Numbered from the stretch's first letter, positions 16,483-25,518 are shown. The stretch is 64,000 nt of DNA from Microbispora sp. ZYX-F-249 (GCF_039649665.1 NZ_JBDJAW010000029.1:33412-97411); one strand, 5' to 3'. A program made the numbers and translations. Notes: a model not told the origin generated them from the sequence alone.

Positions 16483-18165
16483 CTAGGAGACGTCGGCGGA
16501 ATCCGCCGGGGCCGTCTCGGGGGTGGAGGCGCGGAACCAGCGGCAGCCGTACCGGCTCATGGGGAAGCGGGCCCGGCCGTCGTCGGAGATCTCGACCGTG
16601 CCGTCCACCAGAAGGTCGGTCAGCACCTTGGACGAGTCGAGCCCGTCCAGCGTGATCTCCACCTCCGTCTCGGTCTCGCCGAGGTTGTGCACGGCCACGA
16701 CCGTCTCGCCGTCGCAGTCGGCCCGGTGGGCGAACACGGCGGCCGCGCCGGTGTCGAGCACCGTGTACTGGCCCCAGGCGAGCTCCGGGCAGTCGCGGTA
16801 GTGCCGGATCAGCCGGGTGATCCAGGACAGCAGCGAGTCGGGGTCGCGCTCCTGCGCGCTGACGTTGACCTTCTCCGGGCCGAAGTCCCCGGTGGGCATG
16901 GGAATCCGCACCTTGGAGGGGTCGGCGTCGCTGAAGCCGCCGTTGCGGTGGGGGGTCCACTGCATCGGCGTGCGGACGGCCTGGCGGCCCTCCAACTCCA
17001 GGTTCTCCCCCATGCCGATCTCCTCGCCGTAGAAGAGCACCGGGGTGCCCGGCAGGGAGAACAGCAGGCTGTAGACCATCTTGATCCGGTCCATGTCGCC
17101 GCCCAGCATCGTGGGCACGCGTCGCCGCAGGCCCCGGCCGAACAGCTGCATGTCCTTGTCGGGGCCGAAGGCCGCGAAGACCTCCTCGCGCTCGGCGTCG
17201 TTCAGCTTGTCGAGCGTGAGCTCGTCGTGGTTGCGGACGAACGTCGCCCACTGCGAGTCCTTGGGCGGGGACGGCCGCTCCCGCAGGGCGGCGGCCAGCG
17301 GACCGGCGTCCTGGCGGGCCAGCGTCAGGTACGTCCGCTGCATGGTGATGAAGTCGAAGCACATGGTGATCTCGTCGCCGAGATCGTTGCCGAAGTACCG
17401 CACCAGGTCGTCGTACGGCAGGTTCACCTCGCCGAGGAGGATGGCGCTGCCGTCGCGGCGGCTGAGGAAGGCCCGCAGGCAGGCGAAGAACTCGTGCGGG
17501 TCGGGCAGGTCGTCGCTGTCGGTGACCTGCTCGATGAGGAACGGCACGGCGTCCACCCGGAAGCCCGACAGGCCCAGCTCCATCCAGAAGCCGAGGATCC
17601 GGGAGATCTCGTCCTGCACCTCGGGGTTGGCCGTGTTCAGGTCGGGCTGGAACCGGTAGAACCGGTGGAAGTAGTACTGCTCGGTCTTCTCGTCGTACTC
17701 CCAGAGGCTGTCCTCCTCGTCGGGGAAGACGATGCCGTTGGGGTCGTCGGGCTCCGGCTTGTCCGACCAGATGTACCAGTCCCGGTAGCGGGAGTCCCGG
17801 CTGGAACGCGCGTCCTTGAACCAGGGGTGCTGGTCGGAGGTGTGGTTGACCACGAGATCGGCGATGACCCTGATGCCGCGGTCCCTGGCCACGCGCATGA
17901 ACTCGACGAAGTCGCCGAGCGTGCCCAGCCGCGGATCGACGCTGTAGAAGTCGGTGATGTCGTAGCCGTCGTCCTTGTCGGGCGTCGGGAAGAACGGCAT
18001 GAGCCAGATGCACGTCACGCCCATCCGGTCCAGATGGTCGATGCGCTGGATCGCCCCCCTGAAGTCACCGATCCCGTCGCCGTTGCCGTCGGCGAAGGTC
18101 TCGATGTCGAGGCAGTACACGACCGCGTTCTTCCACCACAGATCGGAGGTCATGCTCAATCTCAT
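16483..18165 (-). CDS. GH13 alpha-glucosidase/trehalose-synthase-like enzyme
   Basis: The 560-residue cytosolic enzyme has the full GH13 set: IADLVVNHTS (region I), GFRVDAVPFL with nucleophile Asp205, ILLGEVNLP with acid/base Glu246, and VRNHDELTLD with Asp314. It starts with WWKNAVVYCLDIETFADGNG, like the trehalose synthase/maltosyltransferase branch (TreS begins WYKxAVFYE). It should act on short alpha-glucans or interconvert maltose-type sugars; exact specificity cannot be read from sequence. The start may be ATG 18165 (GGGAACG upstream) or 18153. No fused maltokinase is present. Confidence 0.85.
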   Translation of the reverse strand: MRLSMTSDLWWKNAVVYCLDIETFADGNGDGIGDFRGAIQRIDHLDRMGVTCIWLMPFFPTPDKDDGYDITDFYSVDPRLGTLGDFVEFMRVARDRGIRVIADLVVNHTSDQHPWFKDARSSRDSRYRDWYIWSDKPEPDDPNGIVFPDEEDSLWEYDEKTEQYYFHRFYRFQPDLNTANPEVQDEISRILGFWMELGLSGFRVDAVPFLIEQVTDSDDLPDPHEFFACLRAFLSRRDGSAILLGEVNLPYDDLVRYFGNDLGDEITMCFDFITMQRTYLTLARQDAGPLAAALRERPSPPKDSQWATFVRNHDELTLDKLNDAEREEVFAAFGPDKDMQLFGRGLRRRVPTMLGGDMDRIKMVYSLLFSLPGTPVLFYGEEIGMGENLELEGRQAVRTPMQWTPHRNGGFSDADPSKVRIPMPTGDFGPEKVNVSAQERDPDSLLSWITRLIRHYRDCPELAWGQYTVLDTGAAAVFAHRADCDGETVVAVHNLGETETEVEITLDGLDSSKVLTDLLVDGTVEISDDGRARFPMSRYGCRWFRASTPETAPADSADVS

Positions 18166-18205
18166 GACCGTTCCCGATGCCCGGTAAAAGAACGGCAAAA
18201 CATCG

Positions 18206-18233
18206 GGCCCGCGCCGCCGCAGCGGCGCGGGCC
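18206..18233 (-). terminator. Terminator of the cold-shock gene
   Basis: A perfect 12-bp GC stem (18206-18217 with 18222-18233) closes on a 4-base loop. Reading on the minus strand it is followed by GATGTTTTGCC and then CTTTTAC. It lies about 57 bases after the cold-shock protein stop. Confidence 0.75.
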
Positions 18234-18289
18234 GACGTGGTACCGCAGGCGCGGCCGGTCACGACCGCGATGTCACCATGAGTCACGTC

Positions 18290-18493
18290 TTAGAGCGGCG
18301 TGACCTGTTCGGCCTGCGGTCCCTTGTTGCCCTGAACGGTCACGTAGCTGACCCGCTGGTTCTGGTCCAGCGTCCGGTAACCGTTCGAGGTGATCGCCGA
18401 ATAATGAACGAACACGTCAGCGGTGCCGTCGTCCGGAGCGATGAAACCGAAGCCCTTTTCGGCGTTGAACCACTTGACAGTGCCTTCAGACAA
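18290..18493 (-). CDS. Cold-shock domain protein (CspA family)
   Basis: The 67-residue single-domain protein binds single-stranded RNA and DNA. It begins [18 protein letters not shown], which contains RNP1 (KGFGFI), and has RNP2 (VFVHYSAI). The start codon is TTG at 18493, supported by the strong Shine-Dalgarno GAAGGAG seven to eight bases upstream. The 211 bases upstream hold no gene and are relatively AT-rich, which fits the long structured 5' leader common in csp mRNAs. Confidence 0.95.
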   Translation of the reverse strand: MSEGTVKWFNAEKGFGFIAPDDGTADVFVHYSAITSNGYRTLDQNQRVSYVTVQGNKGPQAEQVTPL

Positions 18494-18704
18494 CTGCTTC
18501 TCCTTCTTGGAAGCCGCACCATATCCCCAGGTCAGAGATATGAGGCTGCGTAGCGGAATCGTTGCGCGACCGCGTGAGACGCTGGAAGCGCGCGCATATC
18601 CGCCGCCGGGATGACCCGGGTGCGCTTTTTACAAACCATGTTTTCAGGAATTGTCCACTGCGACACTCGCAGCCTGTCCGGAGAGTACCCACGATTACCC
18701 GGAG

Positions 18705-19628
18705 CTATGCCGGTGCCGCCATATACCACCGCGCGTGCCCGTCACCGCGCGTGAGCGAGTCGAGCCGCCGGGGCAGCTCCTGCCGGGAGAACGGATCGCC
18801 GGAGGCGTTACGGATGTGGATGCCCACGGCGTACATGTCCCGCACCTCCATCAGCGTGCCGTAGCCGGGCCACAGCCGCAGGTCCGAGCCGTACGCGCGG
18901 GCGAACTCGTCCACGTCGGCCGTCGACAGGCCGAAGCGGCGCTGCCCGTGGTAGGTGTGCACCAGGTCCCACTCGCGCGGGCCGACGGCCACGCCGTCCC
19001 AGTCGCACAGCACCACATGCCCGTCCCGGCACCGCAGCAGGTTGTCGATCCAGGCGTCACCGTGCAGCAGCACCGGCGACCCGGTGTCGAGGTCGCGCCA
19101 GCGCCCGGTGAGCTCCTCGATGCGGTCGCTCAGCCACGACCGCTGGCCGGCGGTGAGCACCTCGGCCCGGTGCTCCACCGCGTGCCGCACCTCCGCGAGC
19201 GGGTCGGTCAGCGTCCGCAGCCCCACCGGCGGCACCGGCTCCCGATGCAGGCTGCGCAGCACCCGGCCGAGCTGCCGGGTCGTCGGACGGCCGCGGGAGG
19301 GGACGTACCGCCAGAAGGTGACCGCCCGGCCGTCGTGCACGATCGGCTGGTCGGCGATCTCGTCGGCCGGCCGCACGGTCGGAAAGCCCCGGTCGGCGAG
19401 CCAGCGTGCGACCGCCACGACCACCGGCAGCCGGGTCAGCGCGTCCGGCGCGGTCGCGATCCGCACCACCATCTCCCCGCCGCCCGCGTCCGCGCGCAGC
19501 TTGAAGACCGCGTTGCTGCGCAGCCGCAGGAGCTGCGCGCCCCGCGCGTCCGCCCCGATCGTCGCGCAGACCTCGCGCAGGACCCTGAACGCCTCCTCGG
19601 CCAGCGGCGCCGGCTCCATCGTCCTCAT
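18705..19628 (-). CDS. Aminoglycoside phosphotransferase (APH)-family kinase
   Basis: The 307-residue protein has the APH/choline kinase fold: ATP-binding region LLRLRSNAVFKLRA, catalytic loop VLLHGDAWIDNLL (HGDxxxxN) and metal site VLCDWDGVAVGPREWDLV. The substrate could be an antibiotic, a sugar or another small molecule; sequence does not say. It starts 8 bases after the upstream regulator stop and is likely co-transcribed with it. ATG 19628 or 19619 may be used; the second has GAGGACG upstream. Confidence 0.85.
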   Translation of the reverse strand: MRTMEPAPLAEEAFRVLREVCATIGADARGAQLLRLRSNAVFKLRADAGGGEMVVRIATAPDALTRLPVVVAVARWLADRGFPTVRPADEIADQPIVHDGRAVTFWRYVPSRGRPTTRQLGRVLRSLHREPVPPVGLRTLTDPLAEVRHAVEHRAEVLTAGQRSWLSDRIEELTGRWRDLDTGSPVLLHGDAWIDNLLRCRDGHVVLCDWDGVAVGPREWDLVHTYHGQRRFGLSTADVDEFARAYGSDLRLWPGYGTLMEVRDMYAVGIHIRNASGDPFSRQELPRRLDSLTRGDGHARWYMAAPA

Positions 19629-19635
19629 GGCGGTT

Positions 19636-21114
19636 TCACGCGTTCTCGGCGGCAGGGGAGTCCGTCGCGGGGAACAGCCCGCTGAGGGCGAGCGTGGGCG
19701 TCGACTCCGCCAGCACCCGCCGCAGGCGCCGTACGGCGGGCAACGCGGGGTCGGCGTCCGCCAGCAGGGCCCTGGCCCGCGTGACGACGATCGAGGTGCG
19801 GTGCTCGGCGGGGACCTGCCGCAGCGCGTCCGCGGCGATCCGGCAGGCCTCCTCGTGGTCGCCGTTCCTGGCCAGGTGGCTCGCCTGGTCCAGCAGGATC
19901 AGCGCCGGGTCGATGGTCTGGAAGCCCGGAGGGAACCCGTCGATGCCCTGCACCTGCTGGGCGTCCCCCAGCTCGATCAGCGTGCCGGTGCGGTAGAACT
20001 TCATCCGCTTTTCCGTGAAGACGAAGGCCAGGTCGTCCTGGCTCATTCCGCGCATGCGGGCGAAGATCTGCTCCGCTTCGGCGAGCGCGATCCTGGCGGC
20101 CTTGCCGTCCCCCATCCTGGCGAGCGCGCGGGCCTCGGCCGCCGCCGCCAGCGCCGCCGGTGAGCTGGGGGCCGATCCCGCCAGCGTCCGCGCCTCGCGC
20201 GCCAGCCGCACGGTCTCGTTCAGGTCGCCGTAGTAGTACAGGAGCATGGTCTGCTGGGCCCGCACCAGCGCCCGCAGCCGCAGGTCGCCGACGTCGTCGG
20301 AGGCGGCGCGGGCGGTGCCGTACCACGCGTGGGCCTGGCGGGTGTCGCCCAGCTTCATCAGCGCGTCGGCGGCGAGCAGCGTGAGCATCGTGGTCGCGGT
20401 GAGCAGGCGGCGCTGCACCGACAACGGCTGGCGGACGGCGCTCAGCCGGCGCACGTCGGAGATCTCCAGCATGACCCGGCAGAGCATCGGCGTCGGCGGG
20501 GTCGTCATGTACTCCCTGCGGTAGCGCAGCACCTGCTCGTCCAGCCGGTCGAGCTGGTCCTCGCTCACCGTGCCCGTGGCCAGCGTGCGGTCGAGGTCGT
20601 GGCGCAGGCCCTCGACCTCCGCGAAGAACCGGCCGTTGGGCGTGCCCATCAGCATCGCCTGGTGGAACAGCGCCCTGCGCTCCGGGTCGTCGGGGGCCGG
20701 GTCCTCGGCCCGGGCCTGCTCGCCGGCCTGGCCCGGCCCGACCACGACGATCTTCTGTGCGCCCGCGTCCTCGCAGTAGTCGGCGGCCAGGCCGAGCCGT
20801 ACGGCGTTGGCCCGGTAGAGCCGGGCCAGCAGGTCGATGGTCTGGGGACGCGGACGGGCCCGGTTGTTCTCCCAGGCGTTCAGCAGGTCGATGCTCGCCC
20901 GCGGGTGACCGAGGTCCTGCTGCTCACACAGATGCTCCAGCTCCTCGATGGCCTGCCGGGCCGACCAGCCGCGGCCGAGCCGGTGGGCCTTCAGCAGGCT
21001 GACGCCGCAGCACCCGTGGATCGCCTGGACGGTCTGCCAGAGCGTCCACTGCCGTACCTGTGCCTGTTCGCGCCAGCGACGCGCGCAAGCGGGTGAGTGC
21101 TCTCCGCGGGCCAT
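19636..21114 (-). CDS. HTH regulator with TPR-like C-terminal region
   Basis: The 492-residue protein has an N-terminal XRE-like helix-turn-helix region. It includes ASIDLLNAWENNRARPRPQT, where WENNRARPRPQTIDLLARLY matches the end of such domains. A long alpha-helical region follows with TPR-like repeats (AHAWYGTARAASDDVGDLRL, LAREARTLAG). This architecture is widespread in actinobacterial regulators of secondary metabolism and morphology. The ATG at 21114 follows GGAGGG at good spacing and is preferred over a GTG at 21129. It is the first gene of a probable operon with the APH-like kinase. Confidence 0.8.
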   Translation of the reverse strand: MARGEHSPACARRWREQAQVRQWTLWQTVQAIHGCCGVSLLKAHRLGRGWSARQAIEELEHLCEQQDLGHPRASIDLLNAWENNRARPRPQTIDLLARLYRANAVRLGLAADYCEDAGAQKIVVVGPGQAGEQARAEDPAPDDPERRALFHQAMLMGTPNGRFFAEVEGLRHDLDRTLATGTVSEDQLDRLDEQVLRYRREYMTTPPTPMLCRVMLEISDVRRLSAVRQPLSVQRRLLTATTMLTLLAADALMKLGDTRQAHAWYGTARAASDDVGDLRLRALVRAQQTMLLYYYGDLNETVRLAREARTLAGSAPSSPAALAAAAEARALARMGDGKAARIALAEAEQIFARMRGMSQDDLAFVFTEKRMKFYRTGTLIELGDAQQVQGIDGFPPGFQTIDPALILLDQASHLARNGDHEEACRIAADALRQVPAEHRTSIVVTRARALLADADPALPAVRRLRRVLAESTPTLALSGLFPATDSPAAENA

Positions 21115-21355
21115 GTGCACGCCCTCCACTGGTGAAGCGGTCCCCGTTTACGGTTGTTTCCCCACGGTAAACGCGCAGGCACACAACCTCCCGCGACTGT
21201 TATGCCTTCGTGTTCGGGAACCCGTGTGTGTTCCACGGAATCCTTGCGAGTTCCCTGGTTATTGCACGATTTCGGGGAATCCACACGATTGCCGGTAGGT
21301 CGTGGCGGGTTCACCCTTTCCGGTGATAGGTCCTGACGTTCCCCGGAGGCTGAGG

Positions 21356-21643
21356 ATGACGACGGTAGACCGCAGCGAGGCGATGGACCACCTGGAGCGG
21401 CTCGCCGCCCAGCTCGAGGCCCACTCCTTCCAGGTGCGCCTGACGGCGCCGGCGGGCCTCTATCCGCGACTGCGTGTCATCAACCCTATGGAACCCACGA
21501 TGGCCGAGGACGTGCTGGCGTCCAACGCCAGCGACGGCGAGTGGTGGTACTGGCTGTCGTGGGCCGGCCGGATCGGGCACGCCTCCGACGTGGTCACCGC
21601 CGCCGAGCGCATCGCCAGCGTCCTCCACGTCATCCGCCGCTGA
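21356..21643 (+). CDS. Small conserved-looking hypothetical protein (95 residues)
   Basis: ATG at 21356 follows CCGGAGGCTGAGG. The product MTTVDRSEAMDHLERLAAQL... contains VRLTAPAGLYPRLRVINP and EWWYWLSWAGRIG, a compact soluble protein with no membrane segment. It is divergent from the HTH/TPR regulator; small partner proteins of this kind are often encoded next to XRE-type regulators in actinobacteria. I do not recognise a family. Confidence 0.7.
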   Translation: MTTVDRSEAMDHLERLAAQLEAHSFQVRLTAPAGLYPRLRVINPMEPTMAEDVLASNASDGEWWYWLSWAGRIGHASDVVTAAERIASVLHVIRR

Positions 21644-21660
21644 CGCGGGCCTCCCTTCTG

Positions 21661-21681
21661 CAGTCTGGTCTGGACAGACTG
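21661..21681. promoter_or_regulatory. Inverted repeat upstream of the Phd-like small gene
   Basis: CAGTCTG at 21661-21667 and CAGACTG at 21675-21681 form a perfect 7-bp dyad with a 7-base spacer, 15 bases upstream of the start codon at 21697. Antitoxin genes are usually autoregulated from such sites. Confidence 0.4.
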
Positions 21682-21696
21682 GACAGGAGCACCGTC

Positions 21697-21849
21697 ATGA
21701 CCGCCGTGGCGCGGCATGGGGAAGAGGTGGCGGTGGTCATCGACATCGCCGAACATCGCCGCCTCAAAGGAGACATCCCAGACTTCGCCCGCTTCCTCCT
21801 CACGGATCCCAACTGGGACGACGAGGTCGAGTTCGACCTGCACGACTGA
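21697..21849 (+). CDS. Short Phd/YefM-antitoxin-like protein (50 residues), possibly truncated
   Basis: ATG at 21697 follows AGGAGC and encodes MTAVARHGEEVAVVIDIAEH, then RRLKG and an acidic end. The segment RHGEEVAVVIDIAEHRRLKG resembles the middle of Phd/YefM antitoxins (RHGxPVAVLVSxEEYERL). The N-terminal beta-strand and first helix of that family are missing from the ATG-started product. No toxin gene follows; the next gene is a convergent DUF427 protein. It may be a decayed antitoxin or an independent small DNA-binding protein. Confidence 0.55.
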   Translation: MTAVARHGEEVAVVIDIAEHRRLKGDIPDFARFLLTDPNWDDEVEFDLHD

Positions 21850-21876
21850 CCCGCTCGACTGACCGGCGCGGCGGGG

Positions 21877-22620
21877 TCAGGCGAACTTCGACTTCGGGCG
21901 GTCCTGGAGGACGCCGTCGACGTACACGTCCACCTTCTCGTCGTAGAAGGCGACCAGTCCGGCGATCTTCTGGGACTCCGCGAGCGGCGTCGGGTAGGAC
22001 CAGACGAGGTCCCTGCCGGACTCGTCCCCGCCGACCGACCAGTACACCGCGCGGCCCTTGTACGGGCAGTGGGTCACGGTCTCGGACGGGCGCAGCAGGT
22101 CGAGCCGCACATCGGTCTTGGGCAGGTAGTAGCGCGGCGGCAGGCCGGTCTCGAACAGGATCCGCGGGCTGCGCGAGTCGGCGACGGTGACGCCGTCCAC
22201 CTCCACCCGGACGTGGCGCGAGCTGGCCAGGACGTCCACCCGGGTGTACGGGTCGCGGGCGTGGACGAAGACCTCCTCGTCCTCCTCGAACCAGTTGTCC
22301 ATCGCGTTCCAGTCGAAGCGGACATGGCCCCGGATCTCCTCCAGCGGGGCGTCGTCCCCGTACACGAGGGCCGCGCCGGGCCGGCCGGCCACGTCGTGGA
22401 CCACCGCGTCTCCCCTGCTGGGCGAGTGCCGCGTCTCTGCGGTCGCCTTCAGTTCCTCCACGCGGACGTCGTCCGCCGGGAAGTAGTACGTCGGGTAGTA
22501 CGGGACCTCCCAGACCAGCAGGGCCCGGGTGGTGTCGGCCACCGCGCGGCCCTCGGCGTAGACACGCACACGCTTGGCCGTCGTCTCCACCCGGACGCGG
22601 CCCCGTTTCGTCGGCTCCAT
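21877..22620 (-). CDS. Tandem DUF427 protein
   Basis: The 247-residue protein is two copies of DUF427 in a row. Copy one (to about residue 120) has the WEVPYYPTYYFPADDVR region. Copy two has FETGLPPRYYLPKTDVR and the family signature HCPYKGRAVYWSVG, followed by VWSYPTPLAES. Single-copy DUF427 proteins are common and the function of the domain is not established. The start is probably ATG 22620; a TTG at 22635 is possible. It is divergent from the CysRS-like gene. Confidence 0.85.
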   Translation of the reverse strand: MEPTKRGRVRVETTAKRVRVYAEGRAVADTTRALLVWEVPYYPTYYFPADDVRVEELKATAETRHSPSRGDAVVHDVAGRPGAALVYGDDAPLEEIRGHVRFDWNAMDNWFEEDEEVFVHARDPYTRVDVLASSRHVRVEVDGVTVADSRSPRILFETGLPPRYYLPKTDVRLDLLRPSETVTHCPYKGRAVYWSVGGDESGRDLVWSYPTPLAESQKIAGLVAFYDEKVDVYVDGVLQDRPKSKFA

Positions 22621-22747
22621 GCCTGCGCCAACCAAGGGGCGGATCGTCCTTATTCCCCCGGCCTCACAATCGCCATTTCCGGGTGTGCGGGCCCGGGTCG
22701 GCCCGCGCTATCGACAGCGAGCGAACAGGTCGCTTACCCTCGGCTGG

Positions 22748-24103
22748 GTGGGTCTTCGCCTTTACGATACGCATCGCCGCGCCGTCCGCGATTTCGTCCC
22801 CCGAATTCCCGGAATGGTGTCGATTTATCTCTGCGGCCCCACCGTCGTCGTGCCGCCTCATGTGGGACAGCTCAGATCGCAGGTGAATTTCGACATCCTG
22901 CACCGCTGGCTGAAACGCAGCGGATATGAGGTGCTGCTCTGCCGGAACGTCACCGACATCGAGGACAAGATAATTCACAGGTCCGTCGCCGAGGGGGTCC
23001 CCTGGTGGCGGATCACCGGTCCCGTCCACCGCGCCTTCGTCCGTACGTACACCGCTCTGGGGTGCCTTCCGCCCAGCGTGGAGCCTCGGGCGACGGGACA
23101 CATCCCCGAGATGATCGAGATGATCGAGCAGCTCGTCGCGTCCGGGCACGCCTACGAGTCCGACGGCGACGTTTATTTCTCGGTCGGCTCCTACCCGAAC
23201 TACGGGTCCCTTTCCCGGCAGCAGGCCGAGCGCCTGCGGGCGGCCGAGGAAAACGAGCGGGGAAAGCGGGACCCGCGCGATTTCGCACTGTGGAAGAGCG
23301 CGAAACCCGGCGAGCCGGTGTGGAGCTCACCCTGGGGCGAGGGGCGCCCGGGGTGGCACCTGGAATGTTCCGCGATGGCCCGCAGATATCTGGGCACGGA
23401 ATTCGACATCCACGGCGGCGGCGCCAATCTCATATTTCCGCACCACGAGAACGAGATGGCGCAGTCGCGGGCCGCCGGGGATTCCTTCGCGCGTTTCTGG
23501 CTGCACAATGGACCGGTCACGCACCGGGGCGAGAAGATACGCAAACACCCGTGCAACCCGCTGGCCGTCCCGGCCCTGCTCGACCGCGTACGGCCGGTCG
23601 AACTCCGCTATTACCTGGCGGCGGCCCATTACCGCTCGCCGATGGAATTCAGCCCGGACGCCATGGACGAGGCGGCGGCGGCCTACCGGCGCGTCGAGAG
23701 GTTCGTGCTGCGGGTGGGCTCCGACGCCGCCGCGCCCCTCCCCCCGCAGTTCAGCGAGGCGATGGACAACGACCTGAACGTGCCGCGGGCCCTGACGGCC
23801 GTCCACAGAGCGGTGGCCGTGGGCAACGCCGCGCTGACGTCCGGAGATCGCGAACGGGCGGCCGGCGAATGCCGGTCGGTCCGGGCCATGCTGAATGTCC
23901 TCGGCCTCGATCCGCTCAGCGATACCTGGCACCGGGAAACGCATCTGCAGGAGGTCGCGGGGGGCGTACTCCGGGTGGTCCGTGATCTCGCCGCGGCCAG
24001 CGCCCGGCAGGGAGATCACGAACGCGCGCGGATCATGGAGCAGCACATTGAGATGGCCCTCGCCAAACGACGCCATATCGAGCACCCCGCGCTTATCAGA
24101 TAG
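22748..24103 (+). CDS. Divergent cysteinyl-tRNA synthetase paralogue with altered ATP-binding signatures
   Basis: The 451-residue protein aligns over its whole length with bacterial CysRS. Zinc/cysteine ligands are kept: Cys29 (YLCGPT), Cys in GWHLECSAM, and His/Glu in [10 protein letters not shown]. The class I HIGH motif is His38-Val-Gly-Gln41 (PPHVGQLRS instead of PPHIGHIRS). The KMSKS loop is [10 protein letters not shown] at about 261-270 instead of GEKMSKSLGN. It is CysRS-type, not MshC-type. Codon use is less GC-biased than its neighbours (ATA, AGA, TTT), suggesting transfer. It starts with GTG at 22748. It may activate cysteine for something other than translation, or be a resistant or inactive duplicate. 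Confidence 0.8.
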   Translation: MGLRLYDTHRRAVRDFVPRIPGMVSIYLCGPTVVVPPHVGQLRSQVNFDILHRWLKRSGYEVLLCRNVTDIEDKIIHRSVAEGVPWWRITGPVHRAFVRTYTALGCLPPSVEPRATGHIPEMIEMIEQLVASGHAYESDGDVYFSVGSYPNYGSLSRQQAERLRAAEENERGKRDPRDFALWKSAKPGEPVWSSPWGEGRPGWHLECSAMARRYLGTEFDIHGGGANLIFPHHENEMAQSRAAGDSFARFWLHNGPVTHRGEKIRKHPCNPLAVPALLDRVRPVELRYYLAAAHYRSPMEFSPDAMDEAAAAYRRVERFVLRVGSDAAAPLPPQFSEAMDNDLNVPRALTAVHRAVAVGNAALTSGDRERAAGECRSVRAMLNVLGLDPLSDTWHRETHLQEVAGGVLRVVRDLAAASARQGDHERARIMEQHIEMALAKRRHIEHPALIR

Positions 24104-24271
24104 ATCTTGGTCGCCCGGCCGGGTACGGCTCCGGCATGCGGTCCCCGACGCGCGGGTGACCGAGGAGCGCACGTTACAAGAACAAGAACTGACGTCCGGA
24201 GGATAATTCTGGCCATTTCGTGGGAATCATGACGGCACCAGCTGACGGACACCGCCGAAAGGAGGGCCCCG

Positions 24272-24367
24272 ATGAAGAAGGTGCAGATCGTGCCGCGACC
24301 GCGGCCACCGAGAACTCCCGCCCCGATCGACCTGCGCACCCCCTCGGGAAGGGTCCTCCCCTACTAG
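24272..24367 (+). CDS. 31-codon ORF with near-perfect Shine-Dalgarno
   Basis: The ATG at 24272 is preceded by AAAGGAGGG with 6-base spacing, the strongest ribosome-binding site in this region. The product begins MKKVQIVPRPRPPRTPAPID and ends SGRVLPY: basic, Pro/Arg-rich, no Cys and no membrane helix. A GATAAT -10-like hexamer at about 24200 suggests its own promoter. It follows the CysRS-like gene and ends 18 bases before the convergent glycosyltransferase stop. It could be a conserved small protein, a peptide substrate or a leader peptide. I do not recognise it. Confidence 0.5.
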   Translation: MKKVQIVPRPRPPRTPAPIDLRTPSGRVLPY

Positions 24368-24384
24368 ACCGCCGGTGGCCCGGG

Positions 24385-25518
24385 TCAGCTCCCGGCCAGT
24401 TCGTAGCAGCGGGCGAAGCCCTCCAGCACGGCGGGCCAGGAGCACCGGACCGGCTCGGTCTCCCGGTTGTGCTCGGCGATCGACTGACGCAGGCCGGAGT
24501 CCCGGGCCAGCCGTACGACCGAGGCGACGAGGTCGTCGAACGTGCGGCCCAGCAGGCCCTCCTTGCCCGGCCTGACGAAGTCGGCCACGCCGCTCTGCGC
24601 CCGCGCGACCACCGGCACGCCGGCCGCGCGAGCCTCCAGCGCGGCCAGGCCGAACGACTCGCGCGGCGCCGGGGCCACGAACACGTCGGCCTCGGCCAGC
24701 AAGTCCTTGATCTGCTCCCGGCTGTACCTGCCGGGAAGTGACACCCAGCCCATCCGGCGCGCCCGCAGGTAGCGCTCCATGCGCCCCCGGGCCGGGCCGT
24801 CGCCCACGATCGTCGCGCGCATCGCGATGTCGCCCGGCACCCTGTCGCGCGCCGTCTCCAGCAGCTTGAGCAGGCGCAGGGGCTGCTTGCGCGGCGCCAG
24901 CCTGCCCACCGCCACCACGTGCACCGTCTCGTTCAGCGGCTCGTTCAGCGGCTCGTTCACCGCCTCGTCCCCGGCGTCCCGTACGGCGCCGGGCTCGGGC
25001 CGCCACGAGGCCACGTCCAGCCCGTTGGAGACGATCTGCACCGGCACGCGCGGCCCGGCCACGGCGCGGATGGGACGCGCGGCCGCCTCGCTCACGGCGG
25101 TGAGGACCAGGCCCCAGCGCCGCCACTCGAAGGCCGCCTGCAGCGCCCGGTACACGCCCCGGGTGACCGGATCCCACATGCTGTGCACGGTCGCGACCAC
25201 CGGGAGCCCGGCCCGGACCGCCGCGCGCACCCCCATCCACGCGAACGGCGAGACCGCCCCCGTGTGGACGTGCACCACGTCGAACCGCCCGCTCGCCATG
25301 AGCCGGAGCAGGTGGGACGTGCCCCGAGGGTGGACCGGCAGGTCGAACGGGAGATTCGCGACCACGCGGTGGACGCCGGGCAGCCGCTCCCCCGGCGTCG
25401 CCGTCACCACCTCGACCGTGTGGCCCGCCTCACGCTGGGCCCTGACGAGGTCGGCGACCTGCACCTCGATTCCCCCGAGCCGCGGCAGGTAGCAGTCGCT
25501 GACGTGAAGAATCCTCAC
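24385..25518 (-). CDS. Group 1/GT4 family glycosyltransferase
   Basis: The 377-residue retaining GT-B enzyme has an N-terminal acceptor domain starting VRILHVSDCYLPRLGGIEVQ and a C-terminal nucleotide-sugar domain with VVAVGRLAPRKQ and the EX7E-type segment APRESFGLAALEARAAGVPV. Donor and acceptor are unknown; many such enzymes glycosylate lipids or inositol phosphates. The GTG start at 25518 gives the canonical N-terminus. A short in-frame repeat (NEPLNEPLNE) lies in the interdomain linker. It is divergent from a PIG-L deacetylase. Confidence 0.88.
   Translation of the reverse strand: MRILHVSDCYLPRLGGIEVQVADLVRAQREAGHTVEVVTATPGERLPGVHRVVANLPFDLPVHPRGTSHLLRLMASGRFDVVHVHTGAVSPFAWMGVRAAVRAGLPVVATVHSMWDPVTRGVYRALQAAFEWRRWGLVLTAVSEAAARPIRAVAGPRVPVQIVSNGLDVASWRPEPGAVRDAGDEAVNEPLNEPLNETVHVVAVGRLAPRKQPLRLLKLLETARDRVPGDIAMRATIVGDGPARGRMERYLRARRMGWVSLPGRYSREQIKDLLAEADVFVAPAPRESFGLAALEARAAGVPVVARAQSGVADFVRPGKEGLLGRTFDDLVASVVRLARDSGLRQSIAEHNRETEPVRCSWPAVLEGFARCYELAGS

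Noticed and set aside
15824..18013. 729-codon minus-strand frame spanning the GH13 and DUF998 genes
   Set aside because: Wrong frame for both; the GH13 and DUF998 motifs are in other frames.
21146..21172. GTTTAC/GTAAAC inverted repeat upstream of the HTH/TPR regulator
   Set aside because: Only six matching bases with a long spacer and mismatched flanks; too weak to list as a site.
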